DNA from: Erysipelotrichaceae bacterium
GTDB taxonomy: Bacteria; Bacillota_I; Bacilli_A; Erysipelotrichales; Erysipelotrichaceae
Direction of reading: 5' to 3'
NCBI GenBank assembly: GCA_017405675.1
Contig: JAFRAB010000003.1
Span: 1 to 64,000, forward strand
Length of the DNA: 64,000 bases
Below, in pieces: positions 1 through 7,583 of the stretch. The notes under the pieces were generated by a model. The model had not been told where the DNA came from. It did not search any database and saw nothing but the letters and a program-made list of their open reading frames with translations. The translations under genes and the position numbers were made by a program. Position 1 is the stretch's first letter; each line of letters begins with the position of its first letter.

Positions 1-97
1 GCAGGGAAACAATCTGTCCTTTGCTGGCCATGAAACTTATGCCCTTAAGTATTTCCTTTTTCCCGTAACTTTTATGTAGATTTTTTACTGCCAACAT
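1..97 (-). CDS. ABC transporter ATP-binding protein, N-terminal fragment
   Basis: Only the first 32 codons are in the window; the rest lies beyond the left edge. The visible N-terminus, beginning MLAVKNLHKSYGKKEILKG, is the typical start of an ABC ATPase: a beta strand, an aromatic A-loop tyrosine, then the strand leading towards the Walker A loop, which is outside the window. The ATG at 95-97 is preceded by a good AGGAG ribosome binding site. It sits downstream of jag on the same strand with a gap of about 67 bases. Substrate and partner permease cannot be told from this piece. Confidence 0.75.
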   Translation of the reverse strand, partial: MLAVKNLHKSYGKKEILKGISFMASKGQIVSL

Positions 98-164
98 GAT
101 TGCTCCTATTACTTAATTGCTGACAGTGGGCTTTTTTCCTACAAAAAAGATGCATCTTCATGCA

Positions 165-785
165 TCATTTCTTGTTTTCTACATAGATGATCTTTAGTCT
201 TCTGTTATTGCCTTCGCCTTCGCTTTCGGTTCTGACATGAGGCATATCGCTCAGATGCTGATGGACTATCTTTCTTTCATCGCTTGTCAGATCACCTAAT
301 CTGGCAGATACCTTTGTCTTAACAACTGTCTTGGCAATTCTTTCAACTGTCTGTTTCAGTTTTTCGTATCTTTCTTCCTTGTAGCCGTTAACGTCAACAC
401 TCATGTGAATGTGACATTTGAATGTAGCGTTAGCTGCTGCATTTACAATTGTCTTGATTGCTTCCAGGGTCTGACCGTTCTTACCGATCAGGATGGCGTT
501 GTTCTTGGCATTAATGACGATTTTGAAGACATTGTCTTCTTCTCTGTTGACGATTACTTCAACAGGCATGTTGATATTATTGAAATATGTAGTAATGTAT
601 TCTTCAATGAACTGCCGTACATCGTTATATGTGAAGGCTTCAATTATTCCTTTACTACCGATTCCGAATAATCCGCCCGGTTTTTCCTCTATTACATAGT
701 ATTTCAGTTCTTCGAGGGAAACGCCCTTGGCGCTGCAGGCCTGTTTCAAAGCTTCGTCTACTGATTTAGCTTCAAATCTCTGCAT
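165..785 (-). CDS. jag: RNA-binding protein Jag/KhpB
   Basis: Cytoplasmic RNA-binding protein of the Jag (KhpB/EloR) family, which in Gram-positive bacteria works with KhpA and affects cell elongation and division. The 206 residues show an N-terminal Jag domain (about 1-50, with the KPGGLFGIGSKG signature at 35-46), a KH domain with the GKNG loop at 101-104, and a C-terminal R3H domain (R171 and H175 in DERKIVHQH). The start is supported by AGGAGG upstream. Its first 14 bases overlap the end of yidC, so the two are translationally coupled, the usual arrangement. Family assignment is secure; the regulatory role is taken from the family. Confidence 0.95.
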   Translation of the reverse strand: MQRFEAKSVDEALKQACSAKGVSLEELKYYVIEEKPGGLFGIGSKGIIEAFTYNDVRQFIEEYITTYFNNINMPVEVIVNREEDNVFKIVINAKNNAILIGKNGQTLEAIKTIVNAAANATFKCHIHMSVDVNGYKEERYEKLKQTVERIAKTVVKTKVSARLGDLTSDERKIVHQHLSDMPHVRTESEGEGNNRRLKIIYVENKK

Positions 786-1668
786 TGTCTATATACCTCC
801 TCTGAATAAAGAGAGTCTTGATGATGTTGGCAAATGAAGATACAGCCCAGTATACGGACATGGCGCTTGGCCATCTGATACCTAAGATGACAACCATCAG
901 GATCATTGAATACATCATGGTATTCATCTGACTGTTGTTGGCTGATCCGTCATCGGCGTATGCCTTGTAGTTTTTCTGGCTCTTTCTTCTCTTGTTGGCA
1001 AGATACTGCGGCAGCAAGGATGAACCGAACTGCATGATAACCATGAATACAAAGATGATGATCAGAGGCCAGTATTCCTTGATGTTTGTGAAGCCGTCCC
1101 ATGGAGTCTTCTGCAGAGGAACACCCAGGAAGGTTCCGTTAACAACAACGTCTGCTCTCTGAGCAGCATAGAACATGGCGATCATGATAGGGAAAGACAG
1201 GAATACAGTTCCTAATGAAGCCATCGGATTTACCCCGTACTTATTCATTAAGGCCTGCTGTTCCTGATACATCTGCATTCTGGAATTGTCGTCTGTCTTG
1301 CCTTCGTATTTAGCCTGGATCTTGTTAAGCTCAGGCTGAATCATCTGCATTTTCTGCTGACTGACTGTTGATTTGATTGACAGTACCATTGTCAGGGCGT
1401 TGTACAACAGAGTAGTAATAACAACACCTAAAACACCGCTGCCGGTGACTCCGCCGATAAAGTTAATAAGCTGAGCCAGCGGATATACCAGGATAGCTGT
1501 TAAAATGCTTTCATTTAACATTGCTGTCCATGGAGTACTCAGATATATAATTCTTTCTGGCAATACGTTACCCTGGGCATCTGTGTTTCTCTGGCAGCCT
1601 GATAACAGTAATAAGCCGAAAACGCAGATAAGTATCCAAAATTTCTTATTGCTTAAGATTTTCTTCAT
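772..1668 (-). CDS. yidC: membrane protein insertase YidC (lipoprotein type)
   Basis: Inserts membrane proteins alone or with SecYEG. The 298-residue protein begins with a lipoprotein signal ending in the lipobox LLSGC (Cys25), then five predicted membrane segments, the first at about 49-70, with a charged cytoplasmic hairpin (about 105-140, rich in Gln/Lys) typical of Gram-positive YidC1/SpoIIIJ proteins. The translation start has GGAGGA upstream, overlapping the rnpA stop. It lies between rnpA and jag, the conserved order rpmH-rnpA-yidC-jag. No second yidC paralogue is visible in the window. Confidence 0.95.
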   Translation of the reverse strand: MKKILSNKKFWILICVFGLLLLSGCQRNTDAQGNVLPERIIYLSTPWTAMLNESILTAILVYPLAQLINFIGGVTGSGVLGVVITTLLYNALTMVLSIKSTVSQQKMQMIQPELNKIQAKYEGKTDDNSRMQMYQEQQALMNKYGVNPMASLGTVFLSFPIMIAMFYAAQRADVVVNGTFLGVPLQKTPWDGFTNIKEYWPLIIIFVFMVIMQFGSSLLPQYLANKRRKSQKNYKAYADDGSANNSQMNTMMYSMILMVVILGIRWPSAMSVYWAVSSFANIIKTLFIQRRYIDNAEI

Positions 1669-1670
1669 TT

Positions 1671-2027
1671 TTACATTCCTCCGATAAGTGCGTCTAAGTT
1701 ATTATAAACTTTTTCATATAGCTTATTCAATTCTTTTTTGTTGGTCCGGTAGTCGTTGCTCAGATAGTTCTTCCTTACGATGACAACAGAGTCAAATCCA
1801 CGCTGAAAATCGGTGATTTCGGTTATCATCATTCTTACCTGTCTTTTCACCTTGTTTCTGACTACAGCATTACCAATTTTCTTGCTGACGGATATTCCGG
1901 CACGGTCATTGGTAACAGCCATTGGCCTGTAGTAATAAACCACGAAGTTTCTTCCGGCAAAGGAACCGCCCTTTTTGATGATCTCCTGGAAGTCTTCGTT
2001 CCTTGTTACTCTGAATCTTCTTTTCAT
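1671..2027 (-). CDS. rnpA: ribonuclease P protein component
   Basis: Protein subunit of RNase P, which cooperates with the RNA subunit in 5' maturation of tRNA. It is 118 residues, normal for the family. It has the N-terminal start MKRRFRVTRNEDFQ, the central aromatic cleft strand (FAGRNFVVYYYRP), and the RNR-type basic helix GNAVVRNKVKRQVR. No convincing Shine-Dalgarno sequence precedes the ATG; the bases directly upstream are T-rich and follow a hairpin, so translation may depend on readthrough transcripts or coupling. It lies between rpmH and yidC. Confidence 0.95.
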   Translation of the reverse strand: MKRRFRVTRNEDFQEIIKKGGSFAGRNFVVYYYRPMAVTNDRAGISVSKKIGNAVVRNKVKRQVRMMITEITDFQRGFDSVVIVRKNYLSNDYRTNKKELNKLYEKVYNNLDALIGGM

Positions 2028-2041
2028 AAGCTAAATATAAA

Positions 2042-2063
2042 GAAAAAAGCTGCCAAAGGCAAC
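2042..2063 (-). terminator. intrinsic terminator-like hairpin between rpmH and rnpA
   Basis: Reading the minus strand, GTTGCC-TTT-GGCAGC forms a 6-bp stem (one G-T pair) with a 3-base loop followed by TTTTTTC. It lies only 5 bases after the rpmH stop and about 15 bases before the rnpA ATG. It probably attenuates transcription so that the ribosomal protein is made in excess over RnpA and YidC; this role is inference. Confidence 0.6.
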
Positions 2064-2067
2064 TTTC

Positions 2068-2202
2068 TTATGCAGATAATACTTTTCTACCTTTTGCACG
2101 TCTGCGTGCTAATACGTTACGTCCGCCTGGTGTTGACATACGAGCTCTGAAGCCGTGTCTTCTCCGATGTTTTCTCTTGCTTGGCTGATATGTTCTTTTC
2201 AT
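2068..2202 (-). CDS. rpmH: 50S ribosomal protein L34
   Basis: Small basic protein of the large ribosomal subunit, 44 codons, beginning [18 protein letters not shown] and ending in [13 protein letters not shown], which is diagnostic of L34. The ATG at 2200-2202 follows a GGAGG ribosome binding site. It is the first gene of the minus-strand group rpmH-rnpA-yidC-jag. In most Bacillota it lies a few hundred bases from dnaA; here dnaA is about 16 kb away. Confidence 0.98.
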   Translation of the reverse strand: MKRTYQPSKRKHRRRHGFRARMSTPGGRNVLARRRAKGRKVLSA

Positions 2203-2248
2203 TAATAATTACCTCCAAGTTTTTCTATATTAGAACAATTGCTTTTAC

Positions 2249-2277
2249 ATTTTACATAATGGAAATAGTAAAGTCAA
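2249..2277 (-). promoter_or_regulatory. rpmH promoter
   Basis: On the minus strand there is TTGACT at 2277-2272, a 17-base spacer, and TAAAAT at 2254-2249, followed by a leader of about 40 bases with GGAGG before the rpmH ATG. This is close to the sigma-A consensus. Confidence 0.85.
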
Positions 2278-2314
2278 TATAATAAAAACTATATATTAAT
2301 TTATAATACGCCTC

Positions 2315-3343
2315 TTATCTTGGTAACGGACCGCCCCAGGCTTCTTCCATCATCGGCAATATTCCTTTGCCATCAGGGTGCCACAGGGAGTTCTGAGCCA
2401 TGTCGAATCCCGGTATCAGGTTACCCTCAACCAGGGTAGGTCCTTTCTCAGTAATAGCGACATCCCAGCCTATGTAACCTAATCCCGGTTCTACAAGAGC
2501 TGCCTTTTTAACGTATTCAACAGCTTCTTCAAACATAGGAATTTTGAATCCGATGATTGGTGTTTTGGTTGTCGGATGAACGTCATATGTCAGACCCTTC
2601 TTTTCATCATAGAACGGGAAACGGCATACACCGTCATTATCAACAAAGGTATAAACCCCGCCGCTGCCGGCATTATCGACTACGGCCGTACCCTGACCGG
2701 CTCTTAATACAGTATACAGGTACTGCGGTTTGCCGTCTTTTAGAAGGGTTACTATTCTTAAGGTGTTTACAGAGTTTGGATTGACTCTGTTCATCTCAGG
2801 ATGCTGTATTATGGCTTCCTCTATGATGTACTCTTCATGGTTCTTGGTTATCAGATCAAAGTACTTGCCGGCATCAATGCGTGAGGAATCGACCTTGCTG
2901 ATACCGTTACCGCCTGAAAGATTGATAGGCTTGACAAAGAAAGTGTCGTGTCTGGCAACAAAGTTCACGAAATCCTCTCTGCTGCACTCTCTGGTATCAA
3001 GCCAGTCTCTGTCGATGAAAGCACTGAATGTCTTTAAAAAGAGTCCTTTGTCTTCCAGAACAGGATAAAGTTCTCTTCTGTTGGCTTCTCTGGTCAAGGC
3101 AACGTTGTTATTGACTGTCATGAATGTCTTTCTGATGCTGCCTTTCTTGTCAGTAAAGCCATAGCCCTTGTATTCCTGATAGCCTATGCCGTATCTGACA
3201 GCGCACCAGCACATGTCAGCCATGGTCAAATAGGCGTTTTTACCGTTTTCCTGCTGTATTTCATCTGCGAAATACTTCATTTTCTTGAAACTGCCGTTTT
3301 TTACTCTTCTGAATAAAATCTTGAATCTGTCCAGTGGGTTCAT
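2315..3343 (-). CDS. sugar-transfer-associated ATP-grasp family protein
   Basis: A cytoplasmic ATP-grasp enzyme of about 342 residues, resembling the family found in polysaccharide or teichoic-acid clusters (alpha-L-glutamate-ligase-like/sugar-transfer ATP-grasp). The supporting segments are FFVKPINLSGGNGISKV (ATP-binding loop lysine), EEAIIQHPEMNRVNPNSVNTLRI, and the C-terminal metal site region GWDVAITEKGPTLVEGN with acidic and Asn residues for Mg-ATP. An in-frame TTG 33 bases upstream is possible, but ATG at 3341-3343 is preferred: it has AGAGG upstream, and a TATAAT box overlaps the TTG region. The physiological substrate is unknown, and no glycosyltransferase cluster is next to it. Confidence 0.7.
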   Translation of the reverse strand: MNPLDRFKILFRRVKNGSFKKMKYFADEIQQENGKNAYLTMADMCWCAVRYGIGYQEYKGYGFTDKKGSIRKTFMTVNNNVALTREANRRELYPVLEDKGLFLKTFSAFIDRDWLDTRECSREDFVNFVARHDTFFVKPINLSGGNGISKVDSSRIDAGKYFDLITKNHEEYIIEEAIIQHPEMNRVNPNSVNTLRIVTLLKDGKPQYLYTVLRAGQGTAVVDNAGSGGVYTFVDNDGVCRFPFYDEKKGLTYDVHPTTKTPIIGFKIPMFEEAVEYVKKAALVEPGLGYIGWDVAITEKGPTLVEGNLIPGFDMAQNSLWHPDGKGILPMMEEAWGGPLPR

Positions 3344-3367
3344 AAAGGTCGCCTCTTTCTTACTTGA

Positions 3368-3373
3368 ATTATA
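3368..3373 (-). promoter_or_regulatory. -10 box for the ATP-grasp gene
   Basis: A perfect TATAAT on the minus strand lies 24 bases upstream of the ATG at 3343. Transcription from it would start near 3361 and leave a short leader with an AGAGG ribosome binding site. No good -35 is seen. It argues against the upstream TTG as start codon. Confidence 0.5.
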
Positions 3374-3421
3374 CAATCAGAACCATTGAATTAAAAGGAG
3401 TGATTACTCACCCCTTTGTCT

Positions 3422-4177
3422 TTATTTTTTGAATAAGCCCTTTATCTTGTCAATAGCTTTCTTGCCGGCTTCTTCTGCCTTCTTAGCCATGCGTTCAACA
3501 TCTTCCTTGTCGAGTCTTCCATCTTCACCAAGGATCTCCTTACCGACTTTTGTTTCTCTGAACTTGTCAGCTGCTTTTTCAGCAGATTCCTTGATTGTGT
3601 CGGCAGCTCTTGAAAGATCGTCTTTTCCCAGCTTGCCGTCATCGCCTAAAATGGCTTTTCCGGCTTTGCTTTCCTTGAACTTTTCGCCTGCTTCTTCAAC
3701 TTTTTCCTTAGCTTTTTCAGCTTCTTCCTCTATCTGAGCCTTTAAGGTAATGCCGTCTTTTTCGTATTTCTTCTTTACTTCTTCTCTGGCTTTGATATAA
3801 GTTTCGGAACTTTCAAGCTTCAGTTCGATCTTTTCGTTTCTGATCCGGTCAATTTTACTGCGACCTGTACCGTAAGCCCGTTCAACCTTTTCAGCTGCTT
3901 CTTCTGTTTCCTTAGTCATTTCGTCGATCCGCTGCTTGATTTCTTCGTTCTTAGCTGCGATTGCTTCTGCGGTATTTTCCTTAATTTCTTCCGCCTTTTC
4001 CTCAACAGCTTCCTTAATTTCTTCCGCCTTCTCTTCTACTGTTTCAACTTTTTCTTCAACTGCTTCCTTAACCTCAGCAACCTTTTCTTCGACAGCTTCT
4101 TTTACTTCTGCAGCTTTTTCGGCTACTTCTTCGGCTTTTTCTTCAACAGCCTCTTCTACTTTTTTGATTTCGTCCAT
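3422..4177 (-). CDS. Lys/Glu-rich amphipathic helical protein with two EF-hand-like loops
   Basis: I do not recognise a named family. The 251-residue protein has no signal peptide or membrane segment and is almost entirely Glu, Lys and Ala. Residues 1-75 are 11-residue repeats of the type VEEKVAEVKEA, as in LEA or apolipoprotein-like amphipathic helices. The C-terminal part has two ~39-residue repeats (about 165-201 and 204-242), each with a helix, a short loop ILGDDGKLGKDDL or ILGEDGRLDKEDV, and another helix. The loops resemble calcium-binding EF-hand or dockerin loops but are shorter than the 12-residue canonical form. The gene is single, with a GGAGG ribosome binding site. A stress, surface-associated or scaffold role is conceivable but not shown. 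Confidence 0.75.
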   Translation of the reverse strand: MDEIKKVEEAVEEKAEEVAEKAAEVKEAVEEKVAEVKEAVEEKVETVEEKAEEIKEAVEEKAEEIKENTAEAIAAKNEEIKQRIDEMTKETEEAAEKVERAYGTGRSKIDRIRNEKIELKLESSETYIKAREEVKKKYEKDGITLKAQIEEEAEKAKEKVEEAGEKFKESKAGKAILGDDGKLGKDDLSRAADTIKESAEKAADKFRETKVGKEILGEDGRLDKEDVERMAKKAEEAGKKAIDKIKGLFKK

Positions 4178-4238
4178 TGTGTTTCCTCCCGTCCGATATT
4201 ATTTATCTGTTAAATTCTTGTCTTAATTATACAACGTT

Positions 4239-4952
4239 TTAAAAAAGTGTTTCATAAAAATCTATTAATCTGAAACCATACAGATATCCTGTAATTATGC
4301 CGAACGATAGAAAAGGCGCAAAAGGAATGCGGTCTTTCGTTGTCTGTTTCTTTCCCGCTATCTTAATTAAGGAATATATGCTGGCAGAAAGACAGCTTAT
4401 AAGAAAGCTCAATGCTATTCTTTCAGTTCCCAGCCAGAAACCGCACACCGCCATGAGCTTGATATCTCCGCCGCCAAACCCCTTAAACAGTAACGCTATT
4501 ATCAGCATGGGTACACTGATTATGAAAGCTCCGATCATGTGTTCATTAATATGTGTTTTATCAAAGGACAAGAAGGCTATACAGAACAGGAATATGATAT
4601 AGCTGTCTTTGATCTCCATGGTGTCATGATCATACAGAGCTATCGCAAAAAGATCCATGAAAATCAGGAAATCAAAAGGGTTTTTACTTAATATGCCCAG
4701 TATTCCGCCTATTATTTCTGTAAAAAGGTACCTTGTTGATATGCGTTTTCCGCAATAACGGCATTTTCCTTTCAGAAACAGATAACTGAAGAGGGGTATC
4801 ATGTCGTGCCATTCAAGAACATGATCACAGTATGGACACTTTGATCTTGACCATACGAAATCTTCATTTCGCTGTCCTCTTATTACCATTACATTTATAA
4901 AACTGCCCACAACAGTCCCAATAATAAACCTTATCAGCATACCAGCTTCCAT
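4239..4952 (-). CDS. type IV prepilin peptidase (A24 family)
   Basis: Polytopic membrane aspartyl protease that cleaves and N-methylates type IV prepilins or ComG-type pseudopilins. The N-terminus has VGSFINVMVIRG, then the zinc-binding pairs CPYC and CRYC in a cytoplasmic loop with the HDMIPLFSY motif between them. The C-terminal part has GGGDIKLMAVCG, which contains one catalytic Asp. Length (237 residues) fits the ComC/PilD family. The first ATG lacks a ribosome binding site; an ATG four codons in (4938-4940) has GGAAG upstream and may be the real start. No pilin, ATPase or com genes are present in the window, so its substrates must be encoded elsewhere. Confidence 0.9.
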   Translation of the reverse strand: MEAGMLIRFIIGTVVGSFINVMVIRGQRNEDFVWSRSKCPYCDHVLEWHDMIPLFSYLFLKGKCRYCGKRISTRYLFTEIIGGILGILSKNPFDFLIFMDLFAIALYDHDTMEIKDSYIIFLFCIAFLSFDKTHINEHMIGAFIISVPMLIIALLFKGFGGGDIKLMAVCGFWLGTERIALSFLISCLSASIYSLIKIAGKKQTTKDRIPFAPFLSFGIITGYLYGFRLIDFYETLF

Positions 4953-5022
4953 TACTTAATTGACCGGTTCTGCTGTTTTTCCTGGCTGAAGTAATCCGCT
5001 ATTACTATTTGGTTATCTGAAT

Positions 5023-5028
5023 TATAAT
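5023..5028 (+). promoter_or_regulatory. -10 box 6 bases before an ATG (probable leaderless start)
   Basis: A perfect TATAAT ends six bases upstream of the ATG at 5035, with no Shine-Dalgarno sequence between. Transcription starting the usual 6-7 bases after the -10 box would begin on the A of the ATG, giving a leaderless mRNA. The -35 region is poor. Confidence 0.55.
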
Positions 5029-5034
5029 AGAAAC

Positions 5035-6645
5035 ATGAAAACTGCTTATTATAACGGTATCGTATATACCGGAGATTCCATGTGTTCGGCTTTCGTTATC
5101 GAAAACAGAACTTTTGTGTACTGTGGAAACGACAGTACAGCTTTATCGTTAGCTGACTGCTCAGTTGATCTGAAGGGTAAGTTTGTTTGTGCCGGATTTA
5201 ATGACTCACACATGCATCTTCTTAACTACGGTCAGTATCTCAGCATGGCACGACTTGACGAACATACCACCTCACTGCGGGAGCTTCTTTCCTATGTAAG
5301 GAGTTTCCGTGAAGAACACGATCTTAAAGGTTCATGGCTCAAAGGCAGGGGCTGGAATCAGGATTATTTCTCTGATGTCAGCAGAATGCCAACCCGATAT
5401 GATATTGACCGGATCGTTGATGACATACCGGTGATGCTGACAAGAGCCTGCGGACACTGCTGTGTTGTTAACTCCAAAGCCCTGGATGTTGCCGGCATTA
5501 CGGATGATGTTGTAGCGCCGGAAGGCGGGGCTATTGGCAAAGAGAACGGTGTATTAAATGGGCTTTTCTTTGATAATGCCATTGAACTATTAAGTAAAAA
5601 GGTACCTTTGCCTGATAAAAAACAAATTAAAGAGCTGATAAAGGCTTCCTGTAAAGCTCTTAACAGTTATGGAATAACCAGTTCACAGACTGATGATTAC
5701 TGTGTATTCCGTGAACTGCCTTATCAGGTCATAAATGAAGCATACAGAGAACTGGAAGAAGAAGGCTTTCTGTCTGTTCGTGTAAACCAGCAGGCTAACT
5801 TTACTGATCTTGCCTTATTTGAACAGTTTATTTCTGAAGGGAACATAACAGGAACCGGTACAGCTATGTACAGGATCGGACCATTAAAAATGCTGGGAGA
5901 CGGTTCTCTGGGCGGACGTACTGCCTGGTTAAGCAGACCATATGCTGACGATCCGACAACCTGCGGTTTCCCGCTGTTCTCTGATTCTCATATGAACGAA
6001 ATGGTATCCTGCGCCAACCGAAATAACATGCAGGTCGCGGTTCATGCCATTGGTGACAGATGCCTGGATCAGGTTCTTGATGCCATCGAAATGGCGCTTA
6101 AGGATAATCAGCGCAACGATCACCGTCACGGTATCGTTCACTGCCAGATCTCCCGTCCTGACCAGCTGGAAAGAATACGGAGACTGAATCTGCATGTATA
6201 TGCTCAGTCTGTCTTCCTGGATTATGACAATCACATTGTTGCCCGGAGAGCCGGTAAACAGCTGGCACAGTCCAGCTACAGCTGGAAAACCCTGATGAAA
6301 AAAGGGGTAACCGTATCAAACGGTTCCGATGCTCCGGTTGAAATGCCAGATGTAATGAAAGGCATGGAATGTGCTGTAACCAGATGTTCACTTGATAAGA
6401 CCGGTCCTTATCTTCCTGAAGAAGCCTTCACCGTAAAAGAAGCAATTGACAGCTTTACCTGTAATGGGGCTGTGGCTTCGTTTGAAGAGGATGTAAAGGG
6501 CAGAATAAAAGAAGGGTACTACGGAGATTTTGTTATTCTGGACAGAAATCTGTTTGAAGAAGACAGATTCAATCTGCATGATATAAAGATCAATAAAACA
6601 TTTGTTAATGGAAAATGTGTTTATGACAGGGAGGAAACAATATGA
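5035..6645 (+). CDS. YtcJ-like metal-dependent amidohydrolase
   Basis: Cytoplasmic metal-dependent hydrolase of the amidohydrolase superfamily, subgroup of YtcJ / N-substituted formamide deformylase-like enzymes. At 536 residues it has normal length. Metal ligands are visible as H59-x-H61 in NDSHMH, then His in AVHAIGDRCLD, His in HGIVHCQ, and Asp in SNGSDAPVE. The C-terminal beta-sandwich closes with GDFVILDRN. It overlaps the next gene by four bases (ATGA), so the two are co-translated. Its partner is a glycosylasparaginase-type hydrolase, suggesting joint breakdown of an amide or glycopeptide-derived substrate; the actual substrate is not known. Confidence 0.88.
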   Translation: MKTAYYNGIVYTGDSMCSAFVIENRTFVYCGNDSTALSLADCSVDLKGKFVCAGFNDSHMHLLNYGQYLSMARLDEHTTSLRELLSYVRSFREEHDLKGSWLKGRGWNQDYFSDVSRMPTRYDIDRIVDDIPVMLTRACGHCCVVNSKALDVAGITDDVVAPEGGAIGKENGVLNGLFFDNAIELLSKKVPLPDKKQIKELIKASCKALNSYGITSSQTDDYCVFRELPYQVINEAYRELEEEGFLSVRVNQQANFTDLALFEQFISEGNITGTGTAMYRIGPLKMLGDGSLGGRTAWLSRPYADDPTTCGFPLFSDSHMNEMVSCANRNNMQVAVHAIGDRCLDQVLDAIEMALKDNQRNDHRHGIVHCQISRPDQLERIRRLNLHVYAQSVFLDYDNHIVARRAGKQLAQSSYSWKTLMKKGVTVSNGSDAPVEMPDVMKGMECAVTRCSLDKTGPYLPEEAFTVKEAIDSFTCNGAVASFEEDVKGRIKEGYYGDFVILDRNLFEEDRFNLHDIKINKTFVNGKCVYDREETI

Positions 6646-7550
6646 AATGGGCTGTTATCTCAACCTGGCAGATGTCATATCCCGGAAATGTAAAAGCTGC
6701 TGAAATGCTGAAAGCCGGCAGTAAAGCCGCTGACGCCGTTATTGAAGGGGCCAGCATTACTGAAGATGACCCCGGTCACAGTTCCGTTGGCTACAGCGGA
6801 CTGCCTGACAGGGATGGACATGTTACTCTTGACAGCGGCTTCATGGATGGCGATACCCTGAAATTCGGCGCCGTTGGCTGTCTTGAAGGTTTCCGTTCTC
6901 CGATCCGCATAGCCCGTAAGCTTTCAGAATGTGAAGACAGCAATTTCCTGGTAGGGGAAGGAGCACGGCAGTATGCCCGTGAAAACGGATTTGAAGAAAG
7001 AAACAATCTGACTGAGTCTTCCTATCAGAAATATCTGGACGCCAAAGGCAAAATAAAGAAACTGACCAGCTATGACGGTCACGATACGGTCTGTTATATA
7101 GCTAAGGATATAAACGATTCCATATGTACGGCTGTCAGCACCAGCGGTCTGTTTATGAAACACCACGGCCGCCTTGGTGATTCCCCGGTAGTAGGCAGCG
7201 GATATTACGCTGATTCCGATCTGGGCGGGGCTGCCGCAACCGGTGTTGGTGAAGACATCATTAAAGGTGTATTAAGCTTCAAGGCTGTCTATAAAATGTC
7301 ACTTGGTAAAACAGCCATGGAAGCTGCACAGGAAACCCTGGATGAATTTACCGGCCGAATTGAAGACTGCCGTCACATTTCACTGATCGTTCTGGACAAG
7401 AAAGGCACCTTTGGAGTAGCTACCAACTGTACATTCCCGTTTGTATATGCCAGCGATGAACGCGAACCAACGCTTTATCTGGCTAAGGAAGTAGACGGAA
7501 AAACTGTAATAAAAGAAATTCCTCTTGATTCTGAAGGATTACCTGATTAG
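6642..7550 (+). CDS. N4-(beta-N-acetylglucosaminyl)-L-asparaginase / type 2 asparaginase family
   Basis: Ntn-hydrolase that self-cleaves before a threonine and hydrolyses the amide of GlcNAc-asparagine or isoaspartyl/asparagine substrates. The 302-residue protein has the autocleavage site GHDTVC with nucleophile Thr149, and downstream segments GRLGDSPVVGSGYYAD and GAAATGVGEDI that form the substrate pocket in this family. The early segment DDPGHSSVGYSGLP matches the glycosylasparaginase branch better than plain isoaspartyl peptidases. The ATG overlaps the stop of the amidohydrolase gene. Followed by a strong terminator. The combination with a GH2 enzyme nearby would fit use of host or food glycoconjugates (inference). 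Confidence 0.88.
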   Translation: MKWAVISTWQMSYPGNVKAAEMLKAGSKAADAVIEGASITEDDPGHSSVGYSGLPDRDGHVTLDSGFMDGDTLKFGAVGCLEGFRSPIRIARKLSECEDSNFLVGEGARQYARENGFEERNNLTESSYQKYLDAKGKIKKLTSYDGHDTVCYIAKDINDSICTAVSTSGLFMKHHGRLGDSPVVGSGYYADSDLGGAAATGVGEDIIKGVLSFKAVYKMSLGKTAMEAAQETLDEFTGRIEDCRHISLIVLDKKGTFGVATNCTFPFVYASDEREPTLYLAKEVDGKTVIKEIPLDSEGLPD

Positions 7551-7557
7551 ACAATTA

Positions 7558-7583
7558 AAGCCGCTGATTAAGCGGCTTTTTTT
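7558..7583. terminator. bidirectional terminator between convergent genes
   Basis: AAGCCGCT-GATTA-AGCGGCTT, an 8-bp stem with 5-base loop followed by a T-run on the plus strand. The mirrored A-run lets it work for the minus-strand lipoprotein gene ending at 7582 as well. Confidence 0.9.

Noticed and set aside
3429..3737. Ser/Leu-rich reading frame antisense to the Lys/Glu-rich protein gene
   Set aside because: It is the mirror of a repetitive Glu/Lys codon pattern; no ribosome binding site and no family resemblance.
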